This document shows positions 42,349-51,917 of a stretch of 64,000 nucleotides of DNA, in pieces (position 1 is the stretch's first letter; every line of letters begins with the position of its first letter). This DNA is from Bacteroidota bacterium (GTDB lineage: Bacteria; Bacteroidota; Bacteroidia; Chitinophagales; Saprospiraceae): assembly GCA_017858735.1 (NCBI GenBank), contig JAFMBH010000005.1, forward strand, positions 1 through 64,000, read 5' to 3'. Position numbers and translations under genes: made by a program. The notes beneath the pieces were generated by a model that worked only from the letters and a program-made list of their open reading frames with translations, did no database searches and was not told the DNA's origin.

Positions 42349-45234
42349 TCAAAGCCTATATTGGAAGCCAACGGTTCCTGTAAAACCATAAGTTTGTATA
42401 GAATTAAGGTATTCAATATTTCTGGTGAAGGAAATATCCTGCTGATTACTGAAATTATTGAGATTTAAAAATAAGCTCCAGTTACTTCCTATACCCTGTC
42501 TGATAGAGGCATCCCAACGCCAAAATTGAAGATTGAACCTATCAAAATCTTTATTCAGAGAATAACTACTTGGCTTTGTTCCCTGAAATACAGCGGATAC
42601 CCTGGCTGAAAATGATTTCAAATCATAACCAACACTCATATTAAAAATATGTGGTGCCTGACTAGGCATATTTACCTTTCTAACCTGACTCGTATAAGTC
42701 GTTTGAAAAATAGGCGGGAAAGGTCTTATTAAAACGGTTTCCGAAGTCAGGAAGAATACCTCCGTCTCAGAATATAATCTGGAATAATTTAAGTTAAATA
42801 CCACTCCATTAAACGGCTTGGGTAAAAAACTAAGATTCGTCTGTATGTCCGCTTCATAACCCCAAACACTCGATTTTGGCAGATTGGTGTAGGAGTTCAA
42901 CTCATATCCAGAATAACCAGCCCAACCATTCGCTGCGGCCATAGCCTTATCTGTCAATTGAATGTTCCAGGGAACAAAGATATTTTTGACATCTTTATAA
43001 AATACTCCAAATGTTATTAATCCTAATCCGCCTTTATAAGCTGATACATTCAAATCGTAATTCATTGCTTTCGCATGCTCTAAATTTGGATTACCTGCAT
43101 TGATGTTAGTATCGTTATCATCAATCAAAGCCCTCGGTGTTATGAAATTATAATCAGGTCTTGCCAAAGTTGCAGCCATTGAACCTCTGATATCCAACCA
43201 GGATAATGGTTGAAGTTTTATATGTAAATGGGGCAAGAATTCACCGTACTTCCTATAAGTGGTAGTGTCTTTATACTCACCATTCACACCATATCTTCCA
43301 CTCACATTGGTAAATCCAGCGCTGTACGTATTATCGGAATATTCGTAGCGGAAACCAGGAATAATGGTTAATTTTTTACCAATTTCCAACTTAATCATAG
43401 CATAGGCAGCTGATACCGTTTCTTTTAACTTGTAATTATTAACTATACCACTACGGTCTTTATTTAAAATAGGTAATTGAGCATCAAACCATTTACGCAT
43501 TATTTCAGGAGAGATCTTCGCATCAAAATTGATAGGCTCTCCATTTTCCCCATAGAAATTTTCTTGATTGTTATCGACTTCCAAAAAGTTTTTAATACTT
43601 ATGAGGTTACCATTTAATGAAGAATAAATCAAGGATTCTTTGTACTGGGTAGCCGCTCGTCTGGCTTCCGCAGACCCTAAATAATAAAATCCCTCAGAAA
43701 GTAAATCGTAATTCCTATCACGGTCACTTGAGTAGTATTTACCTCCGGCTTTTAGATAACCGCCTAACCATTTACCAATGGAAATAGGTAATTTAAAATT
43801 GACAAAAGCTGTTTTAGCATTTTCTTTTGTCTGACTGTTCACATAATCGTTACTCCTTAAAAAGGAAGAATTCAAATCTGGATTGGCGGCATCAAAAAAG
43901 GTCCGGGGGTGTCCCATTCTATTTAGGTCGGCGTCAAATTGATTTACCTCATCCACAAATCTCATGGAAAAATCATAAGGCGTTTTTCCTAACGTAACTG
44001 CATTGGACAAACTCCAGTCAATCAATAATTTGCCTACTGGATGCGTTGCACTCAAAGCAACAGAATTCATTTTCAATGAATTATCCGTGGCAGAACTTAC
44101 ATAATTGATACTGGAAGTAATAGGATTATAAGAATTTCTAAGGCTAAATTGATTCCTGTCTGTTTGACTATATATTCCGAATAGAGAAAAAGTATGCTTT
44201 TTCAAGGTATAATCAAGATTTACACTACCGTTTAACCTCTCTCTAATCTCGCGGCCGTCTTCAAAAGCCAAAGTATTTCCGTCAATGGCGGTATTCCCCG
44301 TAGCTGGATCAGTTCTTCCCTGTCTCCAGGAATAACTGACAATATCTCCCCCTCTGTTAAATCTTTCTGCACTTCCTTGTGCAACAATGCCCAAATTTTT
44401 ATTAAAAACACGGTCACTTATCTGAAATACACCTTTATAATCTTTAAGGTCATTATTTAAATTATTATAGCCACCTAACAACTTACCCAGCATTTTTAAT
44501 CCAGAGGGTGCCTTTCTAAGTTTTAAATTGACCGTTCCACCTATCGCTTCCCCGTCCATATCTGGTAAAGGAGATTTAAAAACTTCAATGCCGTCCAACA
44601 TCTCAGGTGAAATCAATGACAAGTCAACAGATCTGTCATTGGCCGAATTGGCTGGCATTCTAACCCCATTTACCGTTATGGCATTAAATTTTGGTTCTAA
44701 TCCCCTGATAACAATCTTAGTTCCTTCTCCTCCGCTTCTGTTTATGGCAACACCTGGAAGTCTGGCAATGGCTTCAGCGGCATTTACATCAGGTAATTCC
44801 TGAATTCTGTCAGAGGAAACGATGTTTGCAATAGATTCTGCACTTAATTGTTGATTAATCGCTTTTGCCTGTCCTAATAACTGACCAGTAATCACTACCT
44901 CCTGACCCATCACAGCATCCGATTCCATTTTTATAACTAAAGAAGTATTTTCATCCTTTCCTCCTTTAATCTCCTTTTCCAGATCTTTAAATCCTAAGTA
45001 TGAAAAGACTAAAATTTGATCTCCAGGAGGTATTTTAATCAGAAAATTCCCATCCAGATCAGTCGTTGCACCGATGGTGGAATTGCCCTTTAAAAATACA
45101 TTTGCACCTGGCAATGGTGAATTCATTTCCGCATCCAGTACCTTTCCCTTTACCAGATTGTTTTGACTATAGCCTGAATTAGTTCCAATAATCAAATAGG
45201 ACAAAACAAAAAGAATGCCAACTTTAAACCACAT
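42349..45234 (-). CDS. TonB-dependent receptor without a SusD partner
   Basis: 961 aa: signal peptide (cut near GYSQ), carboxypeptidase-regulatory-like domain (about 27-112; VKGKVLDAEMNSPLPGANVFLKG), plug (about 120-240; ELPDVNAAEAIARLPGVAINRSGGEG, VRGLEPKF-like segment, DGEAIGGTVNL) and a long barrel ending TGTVGFQYRL. The plug is of the FecA/oligosaccharide TBDR class seen with alginate and other uronate loci, not the SusC class (no VVVGYG). It is first in a minus-strand run with the beta-helix, GH88 and HTCS genes. The expected cargo is a uronate oligosaccharide. The start fits the signal peptide. Confidence 0.9.
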   Translation of the reverse strand: MWFKVGILFVLSYLIIGTNSGYSQNNLVKGKVLDAEMNSPLPGANVFLKGNSTIGATTDLDGNFLIKIPPGDQILVFSYLGFKDLEKEIKGGKDENTSLVIKMESDAVMGQEVVITGQLLGQAKAINQQLSAESIANIVSSDRIQELPDVNAAEAIARLPGVAINRSGGEGTKIVIRGLEPKFNAITVNGVRMPANSANDRSVDLSLISPEMLDGIEVFKSPLPDMDGEAIGGTVNLKLRKAPSGLKMLGKLLGGYNNLNNDLKDYKGVFQISDRVFNKNLGIVAQGSAERFNRGGDIVSYSWRQGRTDPATGNTAIDGNTLAFEDGREIRERLNGSVNLDYTLKKHTFSLFGIYSQTDRNQFSLRNSYNPITSSINYVSSATDNSLKMNSVALSATHPVGKLLIDWSLSNAVTLGKTPYDFSMRFVDEVNQFDADLNRMGHPRTFFDAANPDLNSSFLRSNDYVNSQTKENAKTAFVNFKLPISIGKWLGGYLKAGGKYYSSDRDRNYDLLSEGFYYLGSAEARRAATQYKESLIYSSLNGNLISIKNFLEVDNNQENFYGENGEPINFDAKISPEIMRKWFDAQLPILNKDRSGIVNNYKLKETVSAAYAMIKLEIGKKLTIIPGFRYEYSDNTYSAGFTNVSGRYGVNGEYKDTTTYRKYGEFLPHLHIKLQPLSWLDIRGSMAATLARPDYNFITPRALIDDNDTNINAGNPNLEHAKAMNYDLNVSAYKGGLGLITFGVFYKDVKNIFVPWNIQLTDKAMAAANGWAGYSGYELNSYTNLPKSSVWGYEADIQTNLSFLPKPFNGVVFNLNYSRLYSETEVFFLTSETVLIRPFPPIFQTTYTSQVRKVNMPSQAPHIFNMSVGYDLKSFSARVSAVFQGTKPSSYSLNKDFDRFNLQFWRWDASIRQGIGSNWSLFLNLNNFSNQQDISFTRNIEYLNSIQTYGFTGTVGFQYRL

Positions 45235-45378
45235 AGACTAAACTTTAATTTTTAAAGAAATTTACTTTTCCACTTTATCTATTGCAAATAAAGGATTTGT
45301 CAGTGTTATAAAAATCTACTTTTAGGGGGTGAAAAATGTTATTGGGTCTTTATTTGGGTATTTTCACCGAGTTAATAC

Positions 45379-45386
45379 TATATTTA
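45379..45386 (+). promoter_or_regulatory. possible -7 box of the sulfatase gene
   Basis: TATATTTA matches seven of eight positions of TAnnTTTG, 32 bp before the ATG at 45419, in the 184-bp divergent region shared with the receptor gene. Confidence 0.3.
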
Positions 45387-45418
45387 AGAAAAAAATCCAA
45401 TTAAAATAAACTACATCT

Positions 45419-46861
45419 ATGAAGGGTCTTCTTTTATTCTTTTCTTTGATTCTGTCGGTTAAACCTGCATATATATTGGCACAGGAAAAGCCAAATTTTT
45501 TGGTCATTATTGTGGATGATCTGAACGACTGGATTGAACCGCTCAAAGGTCATCCCCAAACCCTTACTCCCAATCTGAATAAACTGGCCAGTCAGGGTAT
45601 CGTATTTTCCCAGGCTTATTGTCAGGCTCCCATTTGTGCCCCTTCAAGGGCGGCTTTATTTTCTGGTATGTATCCATCAACAACTGGAAATTATCTTCAA
45701 ATACCCGATAAGGATCTAAAGAAAAGTAATGCCGTTTCTGCTGCTTCTGTTATGCTGCCCGACTATATGGAAAAATTTGGATATCAAACACTAGGTGTTG
45801 GAAAACTTTTCCATAACGGGGACGATGCTAAAGTATTTGATTTATTTGGTGGTTGGTCTGGTAAATATGGTCCCAGTCCGAAGGATCGTATGAATTATGA
45901 TCCACTTTGGTATGGCAAACCAAAAGGTACTTCTACCGATTGGGGCGCTTTCCCTATAAAGGATGAGGAAATGCCCGATGTTTTTTCTGCTGAATGGGCT
46001 ATTAATCAACTAAATAAAACCCAGGATAAGCCGTTTTTTTTAGCCGTTGGGCTCGTTCGCCCTCATGTTCCATGGTATGTTCCTCAAAAATGGTATGACA
46101 TTTTTCCAAAAAACAACTTATCCTTTCCTCCCTATTTGCCAAATGATATGGATGATATCCCTCCTTTAGGTATTCAAATTTCTTCCGCTCCTATGATGCC
46201 TACAACGAAGGAACTCCTGGAGCAAGGTCGATGGAATGAAGTAATTCAGGCTTATTTGGCTTGTGTACATTTTGCGGATGCTCAAATAGGTAAAATACTT
46301 GATGCTTTAAATAACAGTAAATATGCTGGCAATACCCACATCATTTTACTATCTGATCATGGTTATCATCTGGGGGAAAAAGATAGATTTGCAAAACAGG
46401 CGCTTTGGAAAAAAGACATCCAGTCGGTGTTAATCATTAAAACAGCGGCAAATACTTCAGCAGGAAAAAAATGTGACGCTCCCGTTCAACTCGTTGATAT
46501 TTATCCTACGATTCTTGATTTGGCTGGCATTGCTCAAAATAAGGATAATGACGGACACTCCCTACTTCCATTAATTCAACAGCCACAATCTAAAAAATGG
46601 CCACACCCTGCGCTGACCTTTTACGGACCTAACAATGTGTCAGTCGTAAAAGATAACCACCAGTTAATTCAGTATGAAGATAAATCTCAGGAATTGTATA
46701 ACCTGATTAAAGACCCTAATGAATGGAATAATCTGGTTTTTAATAAGGAAAATAATGCCAAAGCAAAAAACCTGGCTAAATATATTCCTCAAAAACAAGC
46801 GTCTATATCACCCTACTTAAAGTATGATATAAACGCCTATTTTAGAGCTTTGCTGGAATAA
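45419..46861 (+). CDS. S1-family sulfatase (iduronate-2-sulfatase-like)
   Basis: 480 aa with signal peptide (cut near LAQ). The formylglycine site is CAPSR (C73 to be converted by the sulfatase-modifying enzyme). Metal-binding D33-D34 lie in VDDLNDW. ILLSDHGYHLGEKD and the W-K/H segments match the S1_7 iduronate-2-sulfatase branch, which starts with DDLNDWIEPL...PNLNKLA. Enzymes of this branch remove 2-O or other sulfates from uronic acid or hexose residues. No maturase gene is in the window. It is divergent from the TonB receptor, suggesting joint control and a sulfated substrate. Confidence 0.9.
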   Translation: MKGLLLFFSLILSVKPAYILAQEKPNFLVIIVDDLNDWIEPLKGHPQTLTPNLNKLASQGIVFSQAYCQAPICAPSRAALFSGMYPSTTGNYLQIPDKDLKKSNAVSAASVMLPDYMEKFGYQTLGVGKLFHNGDDAKVFDLFGGWSGKYGPSPKDRMNYDPLWYGKPKGTSTDWGAFPIKDEEMPDVFSAEWAINQLNKTQDKPFFLAVGLVRPHVPWYVPQKWYDIFPKNNLSFPPYLPNDMDDIPPLGIQISSAPMMPTTKELLEQGRWNEVIQAYLACVHFADAQIGKILDALNNSKYAGNTHIILLSDHGYHLGEKDRFAKQALWKKDIQSVLIIKTAANTSAGKKCDAPVQLVDIYPTILDLAGIAQNKDNDGHSLLPLIQQPQSKKWPHPALTFYGPNNVSVVKDNHQLIQYEDKSQELYNLIKDPNEWNNLVFNKENNAKAKNLAKYIPQKQASISPYLKYDINAYFRALLE

Positions 46862-46863
46862 TC

Positions 46864-47409
46864 TTACGCTGACTTTCCTAATTTTTTGAGAAGTATAGCA
46901 TGATGATGATATATGTGCATGAAAATACTCATAAACATTTCACGCACAGTAACTTTTCCAAATAAAGGATGACCCATTGTATTTTCGTCTAAAGTTGTCT
47001 CAGAATACTTATCCAGGCATTTTAACAAATATTCACCTGAAGCATTAAGTTTGCGAATCCAAACCTCCATTTCCTCTGCGTATATCTTGCCTGGTTTTAA
47101 ATAACCGGGGGCTTGCAGGCCTGAATTATTTGCCTTTTCAGCATATTTCGTTTTTAATGCCGACAAGCTTCTACTTGGTCTGTTCGCTTTTCCATACATG
47201 AAATTCAATAAAAACAGGGGTAAGCTAAATACCAAACCAAACGTACGGTTCGATTTTACCAGGTGATTTAAATCCTGCCCAGCTGACCATTTACCTCCCG
47301 GTTGCCTTTCGAATTCCTGTTTATGCAATGATTCAACCAGGCTATTGAAATCAGTAATTGATTTCAATAAATGGGCTTTTAATTCTGCTTTTGTTAAAAT
47401 TTCGTTCAC
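46864..47409 (-). CDS. DinB-superfamily four-helix protein (DUF1569-like)
   Basis: 181 aa. The helical-bundle pattern of DinB/YfiT proteins is seen: SITDFNSLVESL, the WSAGQDLNHLVKSNR His site (about residue 48), and HIYHHHAILLKKL at the end with the conserved His cluster for a metal. Members bind a divalent metal and some transfer thiols, but most are unassigned. It follows the oxidoreductase gene by 2 bp, so the two are co-transcribed. It converges on the sulfatase gene with 2 bp between stops. There is no signal peptide. Confidence 0.7.
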   Translation of the reverse strand: MNEILTKAELKAHLLKSITDFNSLVESLHKQEFERQPGGKWSAGQDLNHLVKSNRTFGLVFSLPLFLLNFMYGKANRPSRSLSALKTKYAEKANNSGLQAPGYLKPGKIYAEEMEVWIRKLNASGEYLLKCLDKYSETTLDENTMGHPLFGKVTVREMFMSIFMHIYHHHAILLKKLGKSA

Positions 47410-47411
47410 GT

Positions 47412-48776
47412 TTATATGATTTCCGGTACAATATACGGTGCTCTGTAATTTCTTGATGTCATTGCATTGGCCTCATTCTCTCCTTCGCCGATAAATCTTT
47501 CCGCAATAGGGTCAAATTCAAGCTGCCGTCCCAATCGATAAGATATATTACCCAAATGAGCCAGACCCGAAGCTAAATGGCCTGATTGTACTGGTCCATT
47601 TTGGATACTCATATCCCTTGCTCTTATGGCCTCTATCCAATTTTCAAAATGCAACCCAAGTTCTCCTTTTTCTGATCTGCTAGGACCCTTTTCATTATTT
47701 TTTCCAAGAAAAGTCTCATAAGTTCCGTAACCTTTTATGACCATATATCCCTTATCGCCATAAAAAATATTACCAACGCCTGCACCTCCTTCCAGATTGG
47801 TATGCCAGTGCCTAACCTCAAACTGAATGATTTTTTTCTCTTTTGGATAGTGATAAATCGAGGTTAAAACCTCAGGAACTTCTTTACAATCGTCCCATAA
47901 AAATTTACCCCCCATCGATGTTATCCTTTCCGGCAACTTATCAACACCTAAGCCCCACATACATAAATCTGTTTCGTGTACCCCCTGATTTCCAACATCC
48001 CCGTTGCCATAATCCCAATGCCAATGCCAATTATAATGAACATAATTTTTAGAGAAAGGACGCATCGGAGCAGGTCCGCACCATAAATCGTAATTTAACG
48101 TAGAGGGAGTTTGCGAAATACCTTTATTTCCAATATCGGCCCTTTGTCTGAACACCAATCCTCTCGCCATATAAACATTGCCAATCAATCCGTCCTGTAA
48201 ATGTTTGACGGCCTCTCTTATAGCGATAGAACTCCTTAATTGAACGCCATGTTGTACAATCCTGTTATATTTATAAGCAGCCTCAATCATTTTCCTGCCT
48301 TCAAATAAATTATGGGTAGCAGGTTTTTCAACATACACATCTTTTCCTGCCTGACAAGCCCAAATTGCCTGTAACGCGTGCCAGTGATTAGGTGAAGCAA
48401 TGGTCACCGCATCAATCGTCTTATCATCATAAGCTTTTCTGAAATCCTGTTCAATTAAAACGGTTTTACCATGTTTGGTTTTAAATTCATTGGCACGTCT
48501 TTGAAGAACCTCCATGTCAGGATCACAAAACATGACAATTTCCACATTCGATTTCGTGGCAAGAGCCATTAACTCATCGACATGGTTTTGACCTCTACTG
48601 TTCAGACCTAAAACAGCAATTCTTATTCGTTCATTTGCCCCGAAAGCTTTTTGGGGAATAACGGTTGGCATTTCTACTGCCGAATGTAAAGCAGTAGGTG
48701 CAACAGCTGCAAAAAGTACTCCTTTTGAAGCTGTCTTTATAAAATCTCTTCTTGATTTTTCTGTCGATTCTTTCAT
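47412..48776 (-). CDS. Tat-exported Gfo/Idh/MocA family oxidoreductase
   Basis: 454 aa. Twin-arginine signal SRRDFIKTAS (8-17) with hydrophobic stretch. NAD-binding Rossmann AVLGLNSRG (54-62), and VYVEKPATHN (E150-K151-P152), the hallmark EKP loop. The C-terminal alpha/beta domain includes HWHWDYGNGDVGNQGVHETDLCMWGL in two parts, with the catalytic-type His. Exported members of this kind include GH109-like enzymes that cleave glycosides by an NAD-dependent oxidation/elimination route, and others that only oxidise sugars. It may act in the periplasm on a product of the neighbouring locus. Confidence 0.85.
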   Translation of the reverse strand: MKESTEKSRRDFIKTASKGVLFAAVAPTALHSAVEMPTVIPQKAFGANERIRIAVLGLNSRGQNHVDELMALATKSNVEIVMFCDPDMEVLQRRANEFKTKHGKTVLIEQDFRKAYDDKTIDAVTIASPNHWHALQAIWACQAGKDVYVEKPATHNLFEGRKMIEAAYKYNRIVQHGVQLRSSIAIREAVKHLQDGLIGNVYMARGLVFRQRADIGNKGISQTPSTLNYDLWCGPAPMRPFSKNYVHYNWHWHWDYGNGDVGNQGVHETDLCMWGLGVDKLPERITSMGGKFLWDDCKEVPEVLTSIYHYPKEKKIIQFEVRHWHTNLEGGAGVGNIFYGDKGYMVIKGYGTYETFLGKNNEKGPSRSEKGELGLHFENWIEAIRARDMSIQNGPVQSGHLASGLAHLGNISYRLGRQLEFDPIAERFIGEGENEANAMTSRNYRAPYIVPEII

Positions 48777-48861
48777 TTATTTCAGCATTTAGGTGTTAAT
48801 AAGGTTAAGATAAGCAAATAATATGTTGTATTAATAAAAAAGAGAGATACTTATCAATTTT

Positions 48862-48894
48862 TTTGTCATTTTAACCAAACATAGCTTACTTTTG
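48862..48894 (+). promoter_or_regulatory. full -33/-7 promoter of the ATPase gene
   Basis: TTTG at 48862-48865 and TACTTTTG at 48887-48894 (exact TAnnTTTG) are separated by 21 bp, the standard Bacteroidota spacing. It is the best-formed promoter in the window. Confidence 0.65.
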
Positions 48895-48900
48895 TAACCA

Positions 48901-48922
48901 CCGTTACCGTAACGGCCGTTAC
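48901..48922. repeat. CCGTTAC triple element (palindrome plus direct copy) at the transcription start
   Basis: CCGTTAC at 48901-48907, its inverse GTAACGG at 48909-48915 and CCGTTAC again at 48916-48922 form a palindrome followed by a direct copy. It begins six bases after the -7 box and ends 15 bp before the GTG start, so it covers the expected start site and leader. Confidence 0.55.
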
Positions 48923-48936
48923 TAAATGCCAATAAG

Positions 48937-50259
48937 GTGAAATTTTACAATAGGACAAGCGAATTAGTTGAGCTTCGACGGATTCAGAAATTATCATTTG
49001 AAGATCATTCCCGATTAACAGTGATTACTGGCAGAAGACGCATTGGAAAAACAAGCCTCGTCATGAATGCTATAGATGGTACACCATGGGTTTATCTTTT
49101 TGTAGGCCGGAAAAGCGAAGCCTCCATTTGTGCCGAATTTAATGCTAACATCTCTAAGTCCCTTGATTGTTATGTGCCAGTAGAAATAAAATCTTTTCGT
49201 TCCTTATTCCATTTTCTTATGGAAAAAGCTGAAAACAGACCTTTTAATCTGATTATTGACGAGTTTCAGGAATTCTATAACATTAATGCTTCCATTTATA
49301 GCGATATGCAAAACATCTGGGATCAATACAGACATAAAACAAAAATGAATCTGGTTGTTTGTGGTTCTGTCTATTCCTTAATGCAAAGAATTTTTCAACA
49401 TTCAAAAGAACCATTATTTGGAAGAGCGGACAATATCATCAAACTTTCAGCTTTCGATTTGACTACGCTTAAGGATATAATGAAAGACTTTCACCCACAA
49501 TACACTAATGATGACCTTTTAGCTTTATACGCCTTTACCGGAGGTGTACCCAAATATGTAGAGTTATTTTGCGAAAATGTGACCTTATCAGTTGATGAAA
49601 TGATTCATTTCATGATTCGACAAAATTCCTCCTTTACCGAGGAAGGAAAACATTTACTTATTGAAGAGTTTGGTAAAAATTTTGCAACCTATTTCTCTAT
49701 TTTAAGTGCAATCTCCGGTGGCATTAATACACAACCAACCATTGAGGCAGCACTTGGCGATAAAAATATTGGCGGCCATATAAAACGACTTATTGGTGAC
49801 TATAATATCATTGTCAGGCTACGCCCCCTGTTAGCAAAAGAGGGTTCACAAACAGTACGGTACGAAATTCAGGACAACTTCCTCCGTTTTTGGTTTAATT
49901 ATTTTGACCGACATCGTTCTTTGATTGAAATAAAAAACTTCGACGGATTAAAATCAATCATTAAAAACGATTATTCAACTTATTCAGGAAAAATACTCGA
50001 AACCTATTTTAAACAAAAATTTGCTGAAAGTATGAAATACCGAGCCATTGGTTCCTGGTGGGAACCAAAAGGGGCTCAGAATGAAATTGATATTGTGGCG
50101 CTTGATTTAGAAAAAAACAAGGCCATAGCTGTTGAAGTTAAACGAAACAAAAAAAACTTTAAGGAAGAACTATTCCTGGCTAAAGTGGAACACCTGAAAA
50201 ATAAAGTACTGCCAAATTACACTATTGAGACTTTATGCCTTTCCCTGGAGGATATGTAA
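48937..50259 (+). CDS. AAA-type ATPase with C-terminal DUF234 (PD-(D/E)XK-like) domain
   Basis: 440 aa, starting with GTG; no in-frame ATG lies nearby upstream. Walker A GRRRIGKTS (about 32-40), Walker B LIIDEF (D108, E109), and an STAND/archaeal-ATPase middle. The C-terminal DUF234 region (about 315-430) has a nuclease-like pattern NEIDIVAL...AIAVEVK (E, D, E-x-K). This family is frequent in archaea and Bacteroidota, often as isolated genes, with unknown function; some are linked to defence or mobility. Here it stands alone behind a strong promoter with a palindrome over the start site, suggesting autoregulation. Confidence 0.85.
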   Translation: MKFYNRTSELVELRRIQKLSFEDHSRLTVITGRRRIGKTSLVMNAIDGTPWVYLFVGRKSEASICAEFNANISKSLDCYVPVEIKSFRSLFHFLMEKAENRPFNLIIDEFQEFYNINASIYSDMQNIWDQYRHKTKMNLVVCGSVYSLMQRIFQHSKEPLFGRADNIIKLSAFDLTTLKDIMKDFHPQYTNDDLLALYAFTGGVPKYVELFCENVTLSVDEMIHFMIRQNSSFTEEGKHLLIEEFGKNFATYFSILSAISGGINTQPTIEAALGDKNIGGHIKRLIGDYNIIVRLRPLLAKEGSQTVRYEIQDNFLRFWFNYFDRHRSLIEIKNFDGLKSIIKNDYSTYSGKILETYFKQKFAESMKYRAIGSWWEPKGAQNEIDIVALDLEKNKAIAVEVKRNKKNFKEELFLAKVEHLKNKVLPNYTIETLCLSLEDM

Positions 50260-50287
50260 ATATCCCAAACGATATCGAATCATCATT

Positions 50288-50536
50288 CTATTTGACAGAT
50301 ATCAATAATTCATACAACTTTTCTCCCAGGTAGTAGGAAAAACCCAAACACAGCGGATAACCAATAAAAAGCCACAAATAATCCACAACATACATGTTCG
50401 TAAAGGTAACTTTACCTATAGCCTGTAATTTATTCAGAAACTCATACCAACCCATAATGCCAAAACGTTGGATGACAACATTCAAGATGATGGCAGAAAA
50501 CAAAATGACCCAACCAATCAGATAAATTCTAAGCAT
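50288..50536 (-). CDS. small membrane protein of unknown function
   Basis: 82 aa with two membrane helices (about 4-23 and 49-70) and a loop containing FGIMGWYEFLNKLQAIGK. I recognise the type as a conserved small protein of Bacteroidota but know no function. It is a single gene, convergent with the ATPase gene. Confidence 0.6.
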   Translation of the reverse strand: MLRIYLIGWVILFSAIILNVVIQRFGIMGWYEFLNKLQAIGKVTFTNMYVVDYLWLFIGYPLCLGFSYYLGEKLYELLISVK

Positions 50537-50749
50537 GGCAATCAGGAATAAGGTTCAATGAAAATGTTACCCCATAAAGATAACAAACTAAACTAAAAGT
50601 TATCTTTAAAAGCACTATCGGTAGCTCCCTCTTAAATTGACTGCCCGACGAACAACTACCCAGAATTTGTTAAGGCTTTTTATAAGCACTTATCTTTATT
50701 TCCATTCCTTTTCTTATCTTAAAGGTATTTTTCCTCAAACTCGGATTGT

Positions 50750-51859
50750 ATGAAAACCCTATCTTTCGTTTTTGCTTTTTTATTGACAAATACCCTTTTT
50801 TGTCAAACCAGACTAGATACTTTAATCCCCGTAAGAGGTTTTTGTATCGCGGCGCCAAAATCTAATCAGGTAGATAAATTTGTTCGCTTTATAGAAGAGG
50901 AATTAGCTTCCAGAAAAGTAAATACCCTGATTTTAAGGGTGGACTTTAACTACCAATTCAAAAAATACCCGAACCTAAGAGATAGTATCGCTTTGTCTGA
51001 TGCGGAGGTGAAAAAGTTAGTGGCAGTTTGTCGTAAACATAAAATAAATCTGATTCCTCAAATTAATCTTTTGGGCCACCAGAGTTGGGCCACTAAAACC
51101 TACAATCTTCTCGTCCAATATCCCCATTTTGATGAAACGCCTCATGTCAAAATGCCGGAAAAGTATGTATGGCCAAATCCTGATGGCCTCTATTGTAAGA
51201 GTTATTGCCCCTTACATCCCGATGTTCATAATATCGTTTTCAGCCTTGTAGATGAAATTTGTACTGCCTTCGAATCCACTGATTTTCACGCCGGCATGGA
51301 CGAGGTGTTTTATCTTGGCGACGATAAATGCCCAAGATGTCAGGGAAGGGATAAAGCAGAACTTTTTGCTGGAGAAGTAAATAAAATAAGAAATCATCTG
51401 GCTCTGTCTAATAGAAAGCTTTGGATTTGGGGAGATCGGTTGATCGATGGAAAGACCACTGGTATTGGTGAATGGGAGGGAAGTTATAATCAAACTTTTC
51501 GCGCTGTTGATCTCCTTTATAAAGATGTGGTCATTTGTGACTGGCATTATGAAAGACCTGACCCAACCGCCGTTTATTTTGCTATGAAAGGATTTAATGT
51601 CCTAACCTGCCCCTGGAGAACACCTGAAGTAGCCGTGGCTCAACTACACCAAATCCTGGATTATAGGGCAGGAGCCACAGCTGCTATGAAACCCAGATAT
51701 TCAGGAATGATTCAAACGGTTTGGACTAGTTTTGAATCCTTTCAGAAAGAAATGGATGATTTTAAAGGTTCTCCTTCCACCGATAATTCTTCCAAAGTGA
51801 AGTCGTCTGCGGAATGTTTTATTACACTATTTGATGAAATGAAGAAAGTTTCCAAATAA
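50750..51859 (+). CDS. GH20-like secreted glycosidase (beta-N-acetylhexosaminidase fold)
   Basis: 369 aa with signal peptide (about 1-19). The single TIM-barrel domain has FHAGMDEVF at 179-187 with the GH20-type Asp-Glu pair (D184, E185; compare H-x-G-x-D-E). Also present are LIPQINLLGHQSW (about 101-113), KLWIWGDRL, and VVICDWHYE. It lacks the usual N-terminal GH20b domain and is shorter than typical hexosaminidases (about 500-750 aa). A conserved CPRCQGRD (about 194-201) may bind a metal. So it is likely a divergent branch with its own substrate. No operon partner. Confidence 0.65.
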   Translation: MKTLSFVFAFLLTNTLFCQTRLDTLIPVRGFCIAAPKSNQVDKFVRFIEEELASRKVNTLILRVDFNYQFKKYPNLRDSIALSDAEVKKLVAVCRKHKINLIPQINLLGHQSWATKTYNLLVQYPHFDETPHVKMPEKYVWPNPDGLYCKSYCPLHPDVHNIVFSLVDEICTAFESTDFHAGMDEVFYLGDDKCPRCQGRDKAELFAGEVNKIRNHLALSNRKLWIWGDRLIDGKTTGIGEWEGSYNQTFRAVDLLYKDVVICDWHYERPDPTAVYFAMKGFNVLTCPWRTPEVAVAQLHQILDYRAGATAAMKPRYSGMIQTVWTSFESFQKEMDDFKGSPSTDNSSKVKSSAECFITLFDEMKKVSK

Positions 51860-51917
51860 AAGACTCTTTCCACCTTATTCTACCATTTTCTAACAACACA
51901 TTTCAAGCCTACATCGC

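Noticed and set aside
42321-42416. Longer start for the beta-helix protein
   Set aside because: It would overlap the receptor gene and bury the signal peptide that begins at 42320.
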